A DNA stretch of 64,000 nt from Pollenia angustigena. Taxonomy: Eukaryota > Arthropoda > Insecta > Diptera > Polleniidae. Positions within the stretch are counted from its first letter, which is position 1. Every line of letters starts with the position of its first letter. Below the pieces are notes generated by a model. That model saw only the letters and a list, made by a program, of their open reading frames with translations, ran no database searches and was not told the origin of the DNA. The DNA is taken from positions 75,363,393 through 75,427,392 of the forward strand of contig OV884059.1 of NCBI GenBank assembly GCA_930367215.1, given 5' to 3'. This document shows positions 22,633 through 33,108 of this stretch, piece after piece. Position numbers and translations under genes: made by a program.

Positions 22633-23060
22633 ATGTATGTATATATTATTGTTTTTTACCATATCCTCTTGGTCCGTGCCGGTGTAGAAACTAGTCCCGG
22701 ACCATGGTTCTGCTCAGTATGCCAGGACCAGTTACATCCTAGCGGAACATCAGTTAGGTGTAACATCTGCAACCAGTGGTGTCACCTCAGGAAAGACAGC
22801 AGTAGGAACTGCAGTGGCCTTAGTAGCCACAGGGAGTGGAATGCAAAATTTGTTGCCCCATGCTGTACAAATAGGCAACGAAGCAGTTCGTTGTCAACGG
22901 TGTCTTCGACGTCCTCGTCATCGTCATCAGTCATCGTACGCATCGCCTCCCTCGCAGCAGCAACAACATCATCCGCAACCACAACAATCGCCATTAACAC
23001 CACATGTTGCTGCACCCAGACCTGATGTGATCACACTGATGCAGTTTAACTGCAACGGCA
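22633..23060 (+). pseudogene. Retrotransposon L, N terminus: 2A-like motif plus PHD-like finger
   Basis: The frame starts MYVYIIVFYHILLVRAG and then reads GVETSPGPW. That is close to the 2A ribosome-skipping motif (D-V-E-x-N-P-G-P), but with Ser in place of the conserved Asn. A Cys/His finger follows: CSVC, CNIC, WCHL, CSGL and a final CC, in PHD order (C4HC3) with a 6-residue insert after WCHL. A frameshift near 22870-22930 moves the reading to a Pro/Gln/His-rich linker, then VITLMQFNCNG opens the endonuclease domain before Transib 1 interrupts at 23060. Confidence 0.65.
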
Positions 23061-23088
23061 CACAGTGGTATTTTTTTGGCAAAAAGTC
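23061..23088 (+). other. Transib 1 left terminus, RSS-like
   Basis: Heptamer CACAGTG at 23061-23067 (identical to the consensus V(D)J heptamer), a 12-base T-rich spacer (23068-23079), then CAAAAAGTC (23080-23088). Aligning to the nonamer ACAAAAACC gives a match of the CAAAAA core with a spacer of 11-12. Confidence 0.7.
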
Positions 23089-23808
23089 CAATTTTTTACA
23101 GTTATTTTTTAGAAATGTAATGATGCAATTCTGTAGAGAACTGTTTCATTAGAAGAAAACCATGATTTGTTTTCGAAAAAAATAAAATTTTGTATAAAAA
23201 AAAGTGTGGTAAAGTTATCTAAATATTATACAACGAAAACTGATGAAAATTTTACTACATTTCAGTTGTTTATACAATAAATATGGTTTAACTACCAATA
23301 GATTTAGAGCACTGTTATTAAAATATAGTATTTTAAATTTAATATGAAAGAAAAATTATTTAAATTACATATATAGTTTAAGAGATCTGAGCAAATCAAA
23401 ATTACTCCAAAAAATTTAGCATTTGCAGTTTTCATTAGAAAAAAAATAAGTTAGCTCGGTCTACCTCCGTGTTGGTAGTACTACTAAATGAAAGTTTGGA
23501 ATGTTTTCTTTCATTTTATGTAAAAAAATTCTGCGACTTTTTGCGATCGCTGAACAAACTTATAAATTTTGTGATAAAACTCACGTATTTTTTGTGAATA
23601 TTTACAATAACTGCAATGCATATTTACAATAAAAGGTGTTGCATACTTTTAGGATTTTACTTTTACTTTACTTTTTAATAACTGATTGACAGCAATATCG
23701 AAAAAGTGCATAACAAAAAAAGAAAAACAAAACCATATGATTATTTTAAATAATAATATTTGCCAAAAAAAAGTTTAAGAAAATTATTAAACGTAACTAA
23801 TTTTCAAA

Positions 23809-25734
23809 ATGGGTTCATTTTGTGTTTCATATAGTGAATTGTGCAAGGAACTTATAAATTGCAATAATAATGTGGATTTATTAACTGATTTCATAAAAAC
23901 AAAAAACATGGTGCTTACTATTAATGAAATTCAAATTGTGAAAAAATCAGTTCAAAAGCGATTTCTTAGTCACTTTTTTAAACGTTGGGCCGAATCCCAC
24001 AGAAACAAATCTTATTTCTTTGAGAAAAATTACACTTGGCTAAAAAGTACGTTTCAAAACAAAATAATTAATGTGTACTTTGAATATAATTGAAAATTTT
24101 TAGATATATTTGAAGTATCGCTTGCTGATGAGCAACCTAGTTGTTCAACAAAAATTGGAAGGCCAGCTAAGGAATTCGGCGATTGCGCTGATCGTAGTAA
24201 AAGGTACAAAGCTGCTGATTTAGCGTCCCAGTACAGCAAACAACATTTAGAAATGGCAAGTGCATTAGCAGGCTCAAATTTAAAATCGCAATCATATATT
24301 CCTCCCGCAACTGCGCTGGCGTTGTTACTAGATGCAGAGTTAACAAAGTATCAGTATGAAACTATAAAATATGTTTTGCATAAAGAGGGATACAATATTT
24401 TACCTCCGTATGCAAAGGTACTAGATGAGAAGAAAAAGTGTTATCCTAGTGAAGTTAAAATATCAGAAAAAGAAGCCTCAGTAAATTTGCAAAGTTTAAT
24501 GGATCACACCACTAAGCGTTTATTTGAAAGTTTTTCACACGAAAATATTAATAATATGGTCAATTTGAATTGCACTCTTATGTCAAAATGGGGTTGCGAT
24601 GGCTCTTCTGGACATTCAGAGTACAATCAAAGTTTAGTACCTGATGTTACTGACAAGAACCTGCTATTAGTATCGATGGTGCCCTTAAGTTTACGAGCAA
24701 CCTCTGAACATGAATACTGGCGTAACAGTAGTCCATCATCAACAAGATATTGTCGTCCAATTTCTTTCGAATTCGCTAAGGAGACTAAAGAAAAAGTCTT
24801 AACTGTTGTTGAGAAAATAAAGTCCGAAATTACCGCTTTAGGAAATACGACTGTTATAGTATGCGGCAAACAATTCAATGTAACACACAATTTAGTGTTC
24901 ACGATGCTAGATGGCAAAACGGCTCAGACAGTTACAAATACTGCTTCAGCAGCCGTATGCTATATTTGTAAAGCGAAGCCCTCTGAAATGAACCATTTGG
25001 ATATAATATCAACAAAAACCATTGATAGTGAAGCTTTTAAATTAGGTATTTCATCATTACACGCTCGAATAAAGTTTATGGAGTGCATACTCCATATATC
25101 TTATAATATGCCTTTTCAAAAGTGGTCTGCAATTGAATCCAAAAATAAGATATTAAAACAAGAAAACAAACAGCGTATTCAAGCAGCATTTAAAGAACGC
25201 ATGAACTTGCGAGTGGATACTGTACAACAAGGAACTGGGTCGTCGAATGACGGAAATACTTCAAGGCGTTTCTTTTCGAATCCTGCTCTCGTAGCAGATA
25301 TAACAGGTATTAGTGAAGAACTAATAGATCGCTTCCGAATTATTCTCCAAATAATTACATGTGGGCAAAAAATTGATACGGGGAAGTTTAAGAAATATTC
25401 GTGGGATACTGCTGAGCTATTCGTTCGTAAATACAATTGGTACTTCATGCCAGCTACTGTCCATAAAGTATTGATACATGGAAATGACATAATTGAAGCA
25501 GCAGTGCTCCCTATAGGCATGCTCTCCGAGGAAGCGGAAGAAGCACGTAATAAGGATTACAGAAATTATAGATTAATGTTTTCCAGAAAATGTAGTAGAA
25601 CTGCAACAAATACTGATGTTTTGCATCGTTTGCTTGCATCATCTGATCCCTATATAAGTAGTATAAGACGTCAACCACGTAAACATATTTTGGAACTAGA
25701 TGATGTAGTAAAAGAAATGATAATTGATGAATAA
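23809..25734 (+). CDS. Transib transposase (RAG1-core relative), two exons
   Basis: Exon 1 is 23809-24046 and exon 2 is 24104-25734, joined through a 57-bp intron (donor A|GTACGT, acceptor TTTTTAG) in phase 1; together 622 residues without a stop. A basic GRPAKEFGD segment follows the junction. The catalytic acids expected for Transib/RAG1 are visible: D245 in WGCDGSSGH, D349 in TMLDGKTAQ, and the glutamate of LSEEAEEARNK (about 555-556). CYICKAKPSEMN (365-376) and VHKVLIHG (531-538) correspond to the zinc-binding parts of the RAG1 core. It would act in the nucleus, cutting at the CAC ends and integrating with a 5-bp stagger. The start is the first ATG of an open exon. The second copy (36344-38106) keeps the same exon structure. 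Confidence 0.9.
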
Positions 25735-25800
25735 AAACTTTAAAATGAGTTTAAAAGTTTACTCATTTTGTTTATACTCAAATAAAATTATTCTTAAATG

Positions 25801-26255
25801 TGTAGAGTGGGTGGGTAGAGGGCGTGGTCAATTTTGATGAAACTTTATATTTTACTTAATTGAGCTAAATAAAGGCTCAGCGCTAAATTTCAAAAACTTT
25901 GGGCCAAAAAAAAATTTTGGGTTCTATGGGCGGTGGGTGGAGGGCGTGGCCAATTTCGATGAAACTTTATATTTTACTTAATTGAGCTAAATAAAGGCTC
26001 AGCGCTAAATTTCAAAAACTTTGGGCCAAAAAAAAATTTTGGGTTCTATGGGCGGTGGGTGGAGGGCGTGGCCAATTTCGATGAAACTTTATATTTTTCT
26101 TAATTGAGCTAAATAAAGGCTCAGAGCGAAATTTCAAAAACTTTGGGCCAAAAAAAAATTTTGGGTTCTATGGGCGGGGGGTGGAGGGCGTGGCCAATTT
26201 TGATGAAACTTTATATTTTTCTTAATTGAGCTAACCAAAGGCTCAGAGCAAAATT
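25801..26255. repeat. Minisatellite in Transib 1, about 121-bp unit
   Basis: Roughly 3.7 tandem copies of a unit containing GGTGGAGGGCGTGGCCAA and GAGCTAAATAAAGGCTCAG; unit starts near 25808, 25931, 26053 and 26175. It lies between the transposase stop and the right terminus. Transib 2 has only about one copy (34915-35063). Confidence 0.85.
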
Positions 26256-26280
26256 TCAACATTCTACGAGCACTCCTTAT

Positions 26281-26318
26281 ATTTTTTGCCAAACATTGTA
26301 TGGACAAATCCCTCTGTG
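26281..26318 (-). other. Transib 1 right terminus, RSS-like
   Basis: Read inward on the minus strand: heptamer CACAGAG (26318-26312), 23 bases (26311-26289), then CAAAAAAT (26288-26281). The spacing to the A-rich block is 11 bases longer than at the left end. Confidence 0.7.
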
Positions 26319-27067
26319 CGGCATCCAGAACAAAATTACCGAGATAACACGTTTTATGCAGCTTCATAAAGTAATGGTCGTGGCGGTCCAAGAAACAAAG
26401 CTAAATGCCAACTCCAACCTAAAGAGATGTAATAACTACAACATCCTGCGTTAGGACCGCACCAGAAGCGGAGTTGGGGGCCTCGCATTCATAATCGATA
26501 ACACCGTGCAATACAGATCTATCTCGCTCGGCCGAAATACGCAGGATCCATACCTGAAACATCAAGGGATCACGGTCATAGGACTGGAGCTGCAGAGATA
26601 GAGATGTACACATTATAACATCCCGCCAGTGAACAGCTGCCCTACCGGTTATCGGCCCGACATAGGTTTCCTACTTGTAGGCGATAATCGCATGGTTATG
26701 GGAGACTTCAATGCCCACCATGAGCTCTAGCATTCGAACCTTGAAGACGACCAGAGAGGGATAGCACTGGCGGAACATATCGATGATGCCCCTACCAGAA
26801 TTTTGGGAAGTCTGATAAATTATGCTTACTGGCGACCGCATATATTCTTGATCTCAGACCACCCTCCCAAAATAATCACGCTAGACCGACCCACTGACTT
26901 AATCGTCTCTGAACGCCGCACCTACATCAACCATAAAAAAGCAGACAGGTTGAACTTCAGAGACTTCACCAACCGTAAATTCAGTGCCGTACCCACCCCT
27001 TCCGACGTAAGAACCGCGGAGAGATTGTTCCGAAATATTGTCAACGCAATAACAGCTCGCTTCATAC
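26319..27067 (+). pseudogene. Retrotransposon L, endonuclease region
   Basis: After the CGGCA duplication the frame resumes as IQNKITEITRFM and VAVQETKLN (apurinic endonuclease Glu motif), then GGLAFIIDNTVQYR, MVMGDFNAHHE (Asp/Asn motif) and SDHPPKIITL (SDH motif). At least four in-frame stops and an internal deletion near the DAPTRI segment are visible. The piece ends at RFI, where a hAT element interrupts with an 8-bp duplication. Confidence 0.85.
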
Positions 27068-27244
27068 TAGGGATGCCAAACGGGAAACCCCGAATCCCGG
27101 GATTTATTTTTTTTAATCCCGGGATTTTTAATTTATTTTTATTTTATTTAAAATAATATTACCCTTATATAAATATAAGACTAATATGTATACAAAAGTA
27201 TAGCACTAGCTACTTGGGCTATCGGCTATTATAAAGTATATAGT

Positions 27245-30200
27245 TCAAACTTTTATATTTAGTCTTGAAATATATTTAGAAATAATGGAAATATTGTTAT
27301 GGCTTGGTTCCTTAAGTACGTTGAGGCCGTTGTTGAATAGATAACTCGTTTGGAGTGTAGTAAGATTAGGACAGGTTGATAACAGGTGTTCTACTGTAAT
27401 AATAGATCCGCAGTATTCGCAGTTGTTGTTCAGGTTGTTGTTCATTATATGTTGATGTGTGGTAATGGTGTGACCCATTCGCAGTCGGGAAAAAATTTTT
27501 ATCTCGTTTTTGCTGATATTTGTTGGGTATATGGGAATTTTAAGGTTAGGATTGATTTGAGAGTAGTGAGGATGACTATAGCTCCTCATGTCTGCAATTC
27601 TCCGATTCTTTATTTCATTTGTGATTGTGTTGAGTATGTCAAGTTTTTCGGTCAGAGGATCATAAATCATAGGAGCTGTGCATGCATGTTTAGCGGCTTC
27701 ATCTGCTTGATTGTTGCCTTGTATTCCTACGTGACCAGGTATCCAAAATACTTTTATTTTGTCTTTGTGGTTTGTTAATAAGTCCCGAATTTTATTTATT
27801 GACCCCCAGTTGTTATTCCTTAAGTTGTTAACCGCCGATATTGCCGACAAGCTGTCAGAAAATACAATGGTCTTTTTTTTGGATTTACTAGCAATTAATA
27901 TTGCTTGCAATATTCCAGCTGCCTCCGCAGTAAAGATTGATGTATATTCAGCTAATATTTTTGACACTAATGTTTTACCATTCTGATCTACGACTGCATA
28001 TGCTACGTTGAAATTATCTTTGGAAGCATCTGTGAAGAGATAGTCCCATTCGGGAGTTTTAAAAGAAGATATTATTTGATAAAAAAGTTGTTTATAGGTA
28101 TCAACTGTGGTGATCTGTTTTTTATATGACGAAAGACTGGTGTTACAAGATTTTGGATCATATGTCCATAAAGGATTTTTCATGTTGAATTTGGAAAGTT
28201 TCTTCTTGAAGTTTATGATATTATGATTGATGCATCTGTATATGGCCGATTGAATTCTCTGTTTTTTTTTTTTTGATTTTAGAACTTCCGAAGTATCTGC
28301 ATCTATAATTGAGTTATGGTACGATAAAAGCTTCGGTAAAAGTCTATTTAAATTTTCCAAATACTTTTGTTCAAGTGATGGAAGACCAGATTCTATTAAC
28401 AGTATTTGTAACGGGGTTGTTCTAGCATATGTGCTGGATCTAAGAGTTTGGTGGTATATTGATTTAATTTGTTTTAAATTAGTTTTAGCGGCACTGCCAT
28501 AGAGAAAGAGACCGTAATCCATTTTGCTTAAAATGAGTGTTTTAACTAGGTATTTGATTGTGTCTATATGTGCAAAGCTTCTCGTAGATAGATATGAGTA
28601 GGTGAGTTGCAAAACTCGTTCGTTACAAAATTAAAAATACGAAATGAAAATTTACTCTAACTGTTCTTGTGGCGATTTTTGAGAAGAAGTATACTTATTG
28701 TGTCCATCCATGTCCTCGTCCATGTTTTTCCAAGGACATGCATTAATACAATCCGCATATTTCTTCTCATAAAGCACCAAAAGAACTGTGAGAATCATTT
28801 TTCATTTCAAACTTTTAATTTTGTAACGAACGAGTTTTGAAACTCACCTACTCATATCTTACTAAGTTTGCTTTAAGTGCAAGTGATTTTTTGAGATTCA
28901 AAATATGTTTTTTCCATAGATAGTTCCTTTCAAATGTGATTCCTAGAATTTTAAGTTCACTTACACAGGGTACGGTAGAGTACCCAATGTTTAGATCTGT
29001 TGGCCTGCAATTGTGTTTCCTGCATATATGTAAAACTGATGATTTTTCTGAGGAGATTTTGGCCCCCGATACTTTGGACCACTTTTCTATATCTATAAAC
29101 ACTTTTTTGAGTATATCATTAATTTTCAAAACATCATTGTTTTTGCATAATATGTAGAGGTCATCGGCGTAAAGACAATGATCAACAAACTTGTGTTTTT
29201 TTATTACGTCGCTAATTTGGTTAAAAGCTATTTGGAAAAGCACAACGGATAATGGAGAGCCTTGGGGTATTCCATTTTGCAGTGGGAAGTTGCTAGATAG
29301 TTCGTTGTTTACTCTTACTTTAATTATGCTTTTTCGAAATCAATTCCCAATATAGATGCGTGATTTCTGGATGAGAGGGTTTTTGCGACGTAGTGGTCAA
29401 TGTGGAGTAGGGCATCTGTACAGCTGCGGTTAGATTTATAAGCTGTTTGGTTAACTGCAACTAATTTCTTTGTCTCAATGAGCCATGCTAAACGATTTGC
29501 GACTATTCTTTCCATAAGTTTGGTTAGGCACGATGAAAGAGAAATAGGGCGATACCCAGCAAAAGCAGTTAGATTTTTGTTTGGTTTCGGTATGGCAGAA
29601 ACTATTGCTGTTTTCCAAGAATGTGGAATAACTGCTGTGTTAAAGACGTTGTTATATAAATTAAGAAGTATTTTTTTGCTTTGATTTGTTAGATATTTTA
29701 TCATGTCGTAGCATACTCTGTCTTGACCAGGTGTAGTTCCTTTGACTTATTTATAGCTGTGAGTAACTCGCACATAGTTAGTTGACTTTCTATTTTTGAA
29801 GCATATGCATTGCTGGCTTGGATGTTTGTGTACGACAACGCTGTTCTTTTGGCTGCTGTAAAATTTGTTGGGAAATTGCAGTCCAAAGAGTTTTCTGACC
29901 ATTTCGTTCCAAAGTAGTTTGCTATTTGTTTTGGTTCCGTTATGAGACCAGATTCGGTACGCAGAGCTGTTACTGGCCGAGTCCTGTTACGACTGGAGAA
30001 CATATCCACTTTTTTCCAAAGAAGAGAGAGTGGGGAATCCCTTGTTATGGTTTCAGTGAATTTTTTAAAGCTTGCTGATTTTGATTTCTTGCATTCTAGC
30101 CTGAACTTTGCATTAGATTTCTTGTATATTACTAAATTGTTGTGATGTGGGTGCTTTTTGAAAATTTGCCATTTCTTCATTTTGTCTGCACGAAGCGTTG

Positions 30201-31092
30201 TAAGGTTATTATTCCACCATGGAACTCTTCGTTTTTGAGTAGGTTCTGTTTGGGGTATATAACAATTTGCAGCAGTTCTAATGGCCTTGGTGATCATGGC
30301 GTTATCTTTGTTTGTGTTTCCTGAAACAATTTTGTTCTGTAGTATATTTTCTACGCTTTTGCTGTATTGGATCCAGTTGGCTTTTTTAAGATTGAATTTT
30401 CTGGTATGGGTTTTGCTGCTATTATTAGTTCCCGTAAGTAATGTTGTTTTTATTGGGAAGTGATCGCTATGATGCAGATCATCTAGAGTTTGGCTTGAAA
30501 TTAGTGTTAGCAAAGAGGGTGAACAACCGACTATATCGACATGAGAAAAAGTGTTATGTGTCGAGTGATGCGTTGGATTGCCGTCGTTAATTATACATAA
30601 ATTATTTATATTTAAAGAGTTTTCGACGATTATTCCTCTTGTATTGTTAGAGTGCGACCCCCAAAGAACATTCCAGCTGTTGACGTCTCCAACTAGAATA
30701 ATAGGAGTATGTATGTTTTTAAAAAGTTCGTTAAAATCATTTAGAGTGAAGGTTTCAGCGGGCGGAATGTAGACAGATATGGTTGTGAATTTTATGTTCA
30801 AAGTGACTTCTATTGCGATGTTTAGCAATTTAGATGCATTGAAAATACGCTGATGTGGGATGTGGTCACGAATAAGTACACCGATACCACTTTTAGATGA
30901 AGTATTCGCAGGTCTATTTTTGAAGTAGCAGCAGAAGGATTTCGGAGGGATTGGAATGAAGTTGTACGGGCAGTGGGTCTCTTGTAAGGATATGAAATGT
31001 GGTTCTTGTTCCTTCACAATTCATTGGAAGTCAATGTAGTTGTTGAAAAAGCCTTTAATATTCCATTGTATGATGTTGAAAGTTTTGGCCAT
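27245..31092 (-). pseudogene. I-like ORF2: endonuclease, reverse transcriptase, RNase H (broken)
   Basis: It opens MAKTFNIIQWNIKG at 31092. A TGA at about 31021 interrupts it before VKEQEPHFISLQET. Endonuclease motifs follow (LQETH, GDVNSWNVLWGS, SDHFPI), then a one-base frameshift near 29740 in the KSKGTTPG region, RT motifs (YRPISL, GIPQGSP, YADDLYIL), a deletion after DFEKA (near 29320), MITE P at 28595-28854, and RNase H with its four acids (FTDASK, TAEAAG, FSDSLSAI, NQADEAA). The product copied its RNA into DNA by target-primed reverse transcription. This copy cannot encode a full protein. Confidence 0.85.
28595..28854. mobile_element. MITE P in the I-like ORF2 (TA duplication)
   Basis: Ends TGAGTAGGTGAGTTGCAAAA and its inverted copy, flanked by TA (28593-28594, 28855-28856); TIRs extend about 60 bp. 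The ORF2 reading (VRY then LSTRS) resumes exactly after removal of the MITE, which confirms the boundaries. Confidence 0.85.
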
Positions 31093-31327
31093 GTTTTGGT
31101 TAGAGGTGTTGAGTTTTTTATTATTTAGTTTAAAAGTGTTTCTCCGTTTTGTGAAGTTGAAACCTGTAACGGGATGTAAGCCGATCCGCACACCCGCGCA
31201 CCACCGGCCACCATGCCAGCCCCCCAGAGCACCTTTTACCAGAGTATGGTAAAAGGTACACCAACGGCGCAGCACACCGGCCAGCGAAGCGCGGGCACAC
31301 AGACCACCCCACAGCCCACAGCAAGCT
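31093..31327 (-). other. GC-rich ORF1-ORF2 spacer with a hairpin
   Basis: About 150 bp (31175-31325) is markedly GC-rich compared with the AT-rich neighbours. It includes an 11-bp stem, ACCTTTTACCA (31231-31241) and TGGTAAAAGGT (31247-31257), with a 5-base loop. It separates the ORF1 stop from the ORF2 start. A role in ORF2 translation is possible but not shown. Confidence 0.55.
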
Positions 31328-32662
31328 TTAAGTTTCCATTTCTTCTGCTCCATCAATTGAAAGACGTCTATCAGTAATTTTGGCTGGGATATCCGTATTC
31401 ATTTTGTTTTTGCTTGGTTCTTTAATATTTGTTTTTAAGATGTTTGTTGATTTACTAATACTGGGTGTTTCGTTTTGTTGTGTGTTGTACGATTTGCTTT
31501 TTGAAAGTATTTTATTAGTAAGTGCTTTGTTTTTGCTTAAAATTTCTTCAAAAGTTGAAGTTGCGGTTTTTTGTATTGTATTTGTTGTTGGCGTAAGGAA
31601 TTTTGTAGTAGGTGCTGTGTTTGTTGTTGAGTTTAATGTTTTATTTGATGTTAAATTTGTTGTTGCGTTAGCTGAATTTAAGGTGCTTACGTTGTTGGTA
31701 TGTTGTGTGTTAGTTCTTTTCTTTTTCTCTTCGATTGCTTTTTGTATATCTTCAGTAGGAATTACGAACGATTCAACTGGTGGTACTTTGGTTGCTGACT
31801 CTTTGTACGTGCAATTGTTTATTGTTTTATGTTTTAAAATCTCTTGTCGTTGTTGGATTACGGGACATTTTTTGTTGTTGGATCGGTGTTGGTGTTTGCA
31901 ATTAACACATTCTATTTTTGAGCATGGTTCAGGTTCATGTATTGTTGAAGAGCAAATTTCGCAAGTTTCGTTTCCATTACAATATTTTTTGGTATGACCT
32001 AACTTAAAACAGTTTTTGCATTGTATGGGGTTAGGAATAAAAGGATCTACTTTGCAGTTGAGGAAACCAATTTTTATTTCTTTTGGTAGGCTATACTGGT
32101 TAAAATGTAAAATATGTAATGGGGTATTTATTATCTTTCCTTCGTTGAACTTGGTGATCTTTTTGCAATCAACTACTCCTTGGTCATTTAGACCTTCTAT
32201 AATCTCTTGCTCAGAAAGTTCTTTTAAAGATGGTGCGAATACAACACCTTTGATTATGTTAAGTGTAGGGTGTAAAAAAATTTCAACAGGACCAATACCA
32301 TTCAGGGTGTTTGTTTTTAGGAATTTGTTTGCTTGGATTTCATTTTTTGTTAATATTAGCAGATTACCGTCTCTAGTAAATACTATTTTTTGGGTGGGTT
32401 CGCTAGATATACCTTCCAGTGCTTTTGAAAGCAGAAAAATATTGCAGTTTTGAAGCGGTTTATCAGTAATTTTGCTTTTTATTACAATGTATTTAGGGCA
32501 GTGTTGTTTTTTGTTAGTTACCGCATTATGTTTTTGTACCAAGTGCGGGAAATCAAATGTGTTGTTAGTGTTATAACTGCTGTTGTTTTTTTTGCGTTTT
32601 GGGGATGGATCAGGATCAGGATCCAAGATTTTAAAGTAGTTTCCTCCAGAGGAGGATGCCAT
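31328..32662 (-). CDS. I-like ORF1 (gag-like nucleic-acid-binding protein)
   Basis: The 444-residue frame is uninterrupted from MASSSGGNYFKIL to its stop. Three Cys/His knuckles lie near the middle: C-x2-C-x4-H-x4-C at 215-228, a second at 234-247, and a C-x2-C...H...C at 252-266, as in I-element ORF1. The N-terminal third has a DPDPDPSP repeat and basic KRKK; the C-terminal third is Asn/Thr/Ser/Lys-rich and likely disordered. Such proteins coat the element RNA and form ribonucleoprotein particles. It is intact while ORF2 is broken, so by itself it says little about activity. Confidence 0.8.
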   Translation of the reverse strand: MASSSGGNYFKILDPDPDPSPKRKKNNSSYNTNNTFDFPHLVQKHNAVTNKKQHCPKYIVIKSKITDKPLQNCNIFLLSKALEGISSEPTQKIVFTRDGNLLILTKNEIQANKFLKTNTLNGIGPVEIFLHPTLNIIKGVVFAPSLKELSEQEIIEGLNDQGVVDCKKITKFNEGKIINTPLHILHFNQYSLPKEIKIGFLNCKVDPFIPNPIQCKNCFKLGHTKKYCNGNETCEICSSTIHEPEPCSKIECVNCKHQHRSNNKKCPVIQQRQEILKHKTINNCTYKESATKVPPVESFVIPTEDIQKAIEEKKKRTNTQHTNNVSTLNSANATTNLTSNKTLNSTTNTAPTTKFLTPTTNTIQKTATSTFEEILSKNKALTNKILSKSKSYNTQQNETPSISKSTNILKTNIKEPSKNKMNTDIPAKITDRRLSIDGAEEMET

Positions 32663-33108
32663 GGTTAAGTTCCAAACAAAATCAAATTTGAGTTTTCTAA
32701 TTAACTACCGTTTATGTATAATATTTTACTTTTCGTTTTGAGGAAAATAAGAATAAAAGAGAGAGCGCGGTGCGAGATAAAAGAAAAATATACTAGATTG
32801 TGTAAACAATGCGGTTTTATAGAGCGCGACTGTATACAACGAGAGCTTTGTATAAACTGGATTTTTAATATATCAACTTTTGTGTACAAAAATGTTCGTT
32901 TTTATTGAATTTTTATACTCTACATAAAGAAAAAAATTATTAAAAATTATATTTCAGTTGTATTTTTTATTTTTATAATTCTTATTTTTCTTTTTTAAAA
33001 ATATATGTTATTTATATAATACCTTTTGAAAATTCATAAATAATTCATTATTTAAAAAAATCCCGAAATTCCGGGATTTTCTAAAATCAATCTCGATTGG
33101 CATCCCTA

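Larger units (their letters stand above)
23061..26318 (+). mobile_element. Transib element 1, apparently complete
   Basis: The left end starts CACAGTGG and the right end finishes CCTCTGTG, inverted heptamers of the Transib/RAG type. CGGCA is duplicated exactly (23056-23060, 26319-26323), the 5-bp GC-rich duplication expected of Transib. The 3258-bp element carries a two-exon transposase (23809-25734) without stops, a non-coding 5' region of about 750 bp, and a 3' minisatellite (25801-26255). It sits inside the endonuclease region of retrotransposon L. Confidence 0.93.
27150..32960 (-). mobile_element. I-like non-LTR retrotransposon
   Basis: Two frames in the I-element order lie on the minus strand: a gag-like ORF1 (31328-32662) and ORF2 with endonuclease, reverse transcriptase and RNase H (27245-31092). 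An RNase H after the RT is characteristic of the I group. The 5' untranslated part (about 32663-32960) is GA-rich; the 3' end is in A/T-rich DNA and could not be fixed, nor could a target duplication. MITE P interrupts ORF2. Confidence 0.85.
27068..33108. mobile_element. hAT element carrying an I-like retrotransposon
   Basis: Ends TAGGGATGCCAA and TTGGCATCCCTA are perfect inverted repeats, flanked by CTTCATAC (27060-27067, 33109-33116), a perfect 8-bp duplication. AATCCCGGGATT palindromes lie just inside both ends. Apart from about 100-150 bp at either end, the interior is a minus-strand non-LTR element, so the hAT itself was a small non-coding copy. Confidence 0.9.

Noticed and set aside
31130..31356. 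GC-rich frames with W/G/C-rich peptides
   Set aside because: They come from the GC-rich spacer between retrotransposon ORFs; no known domain.
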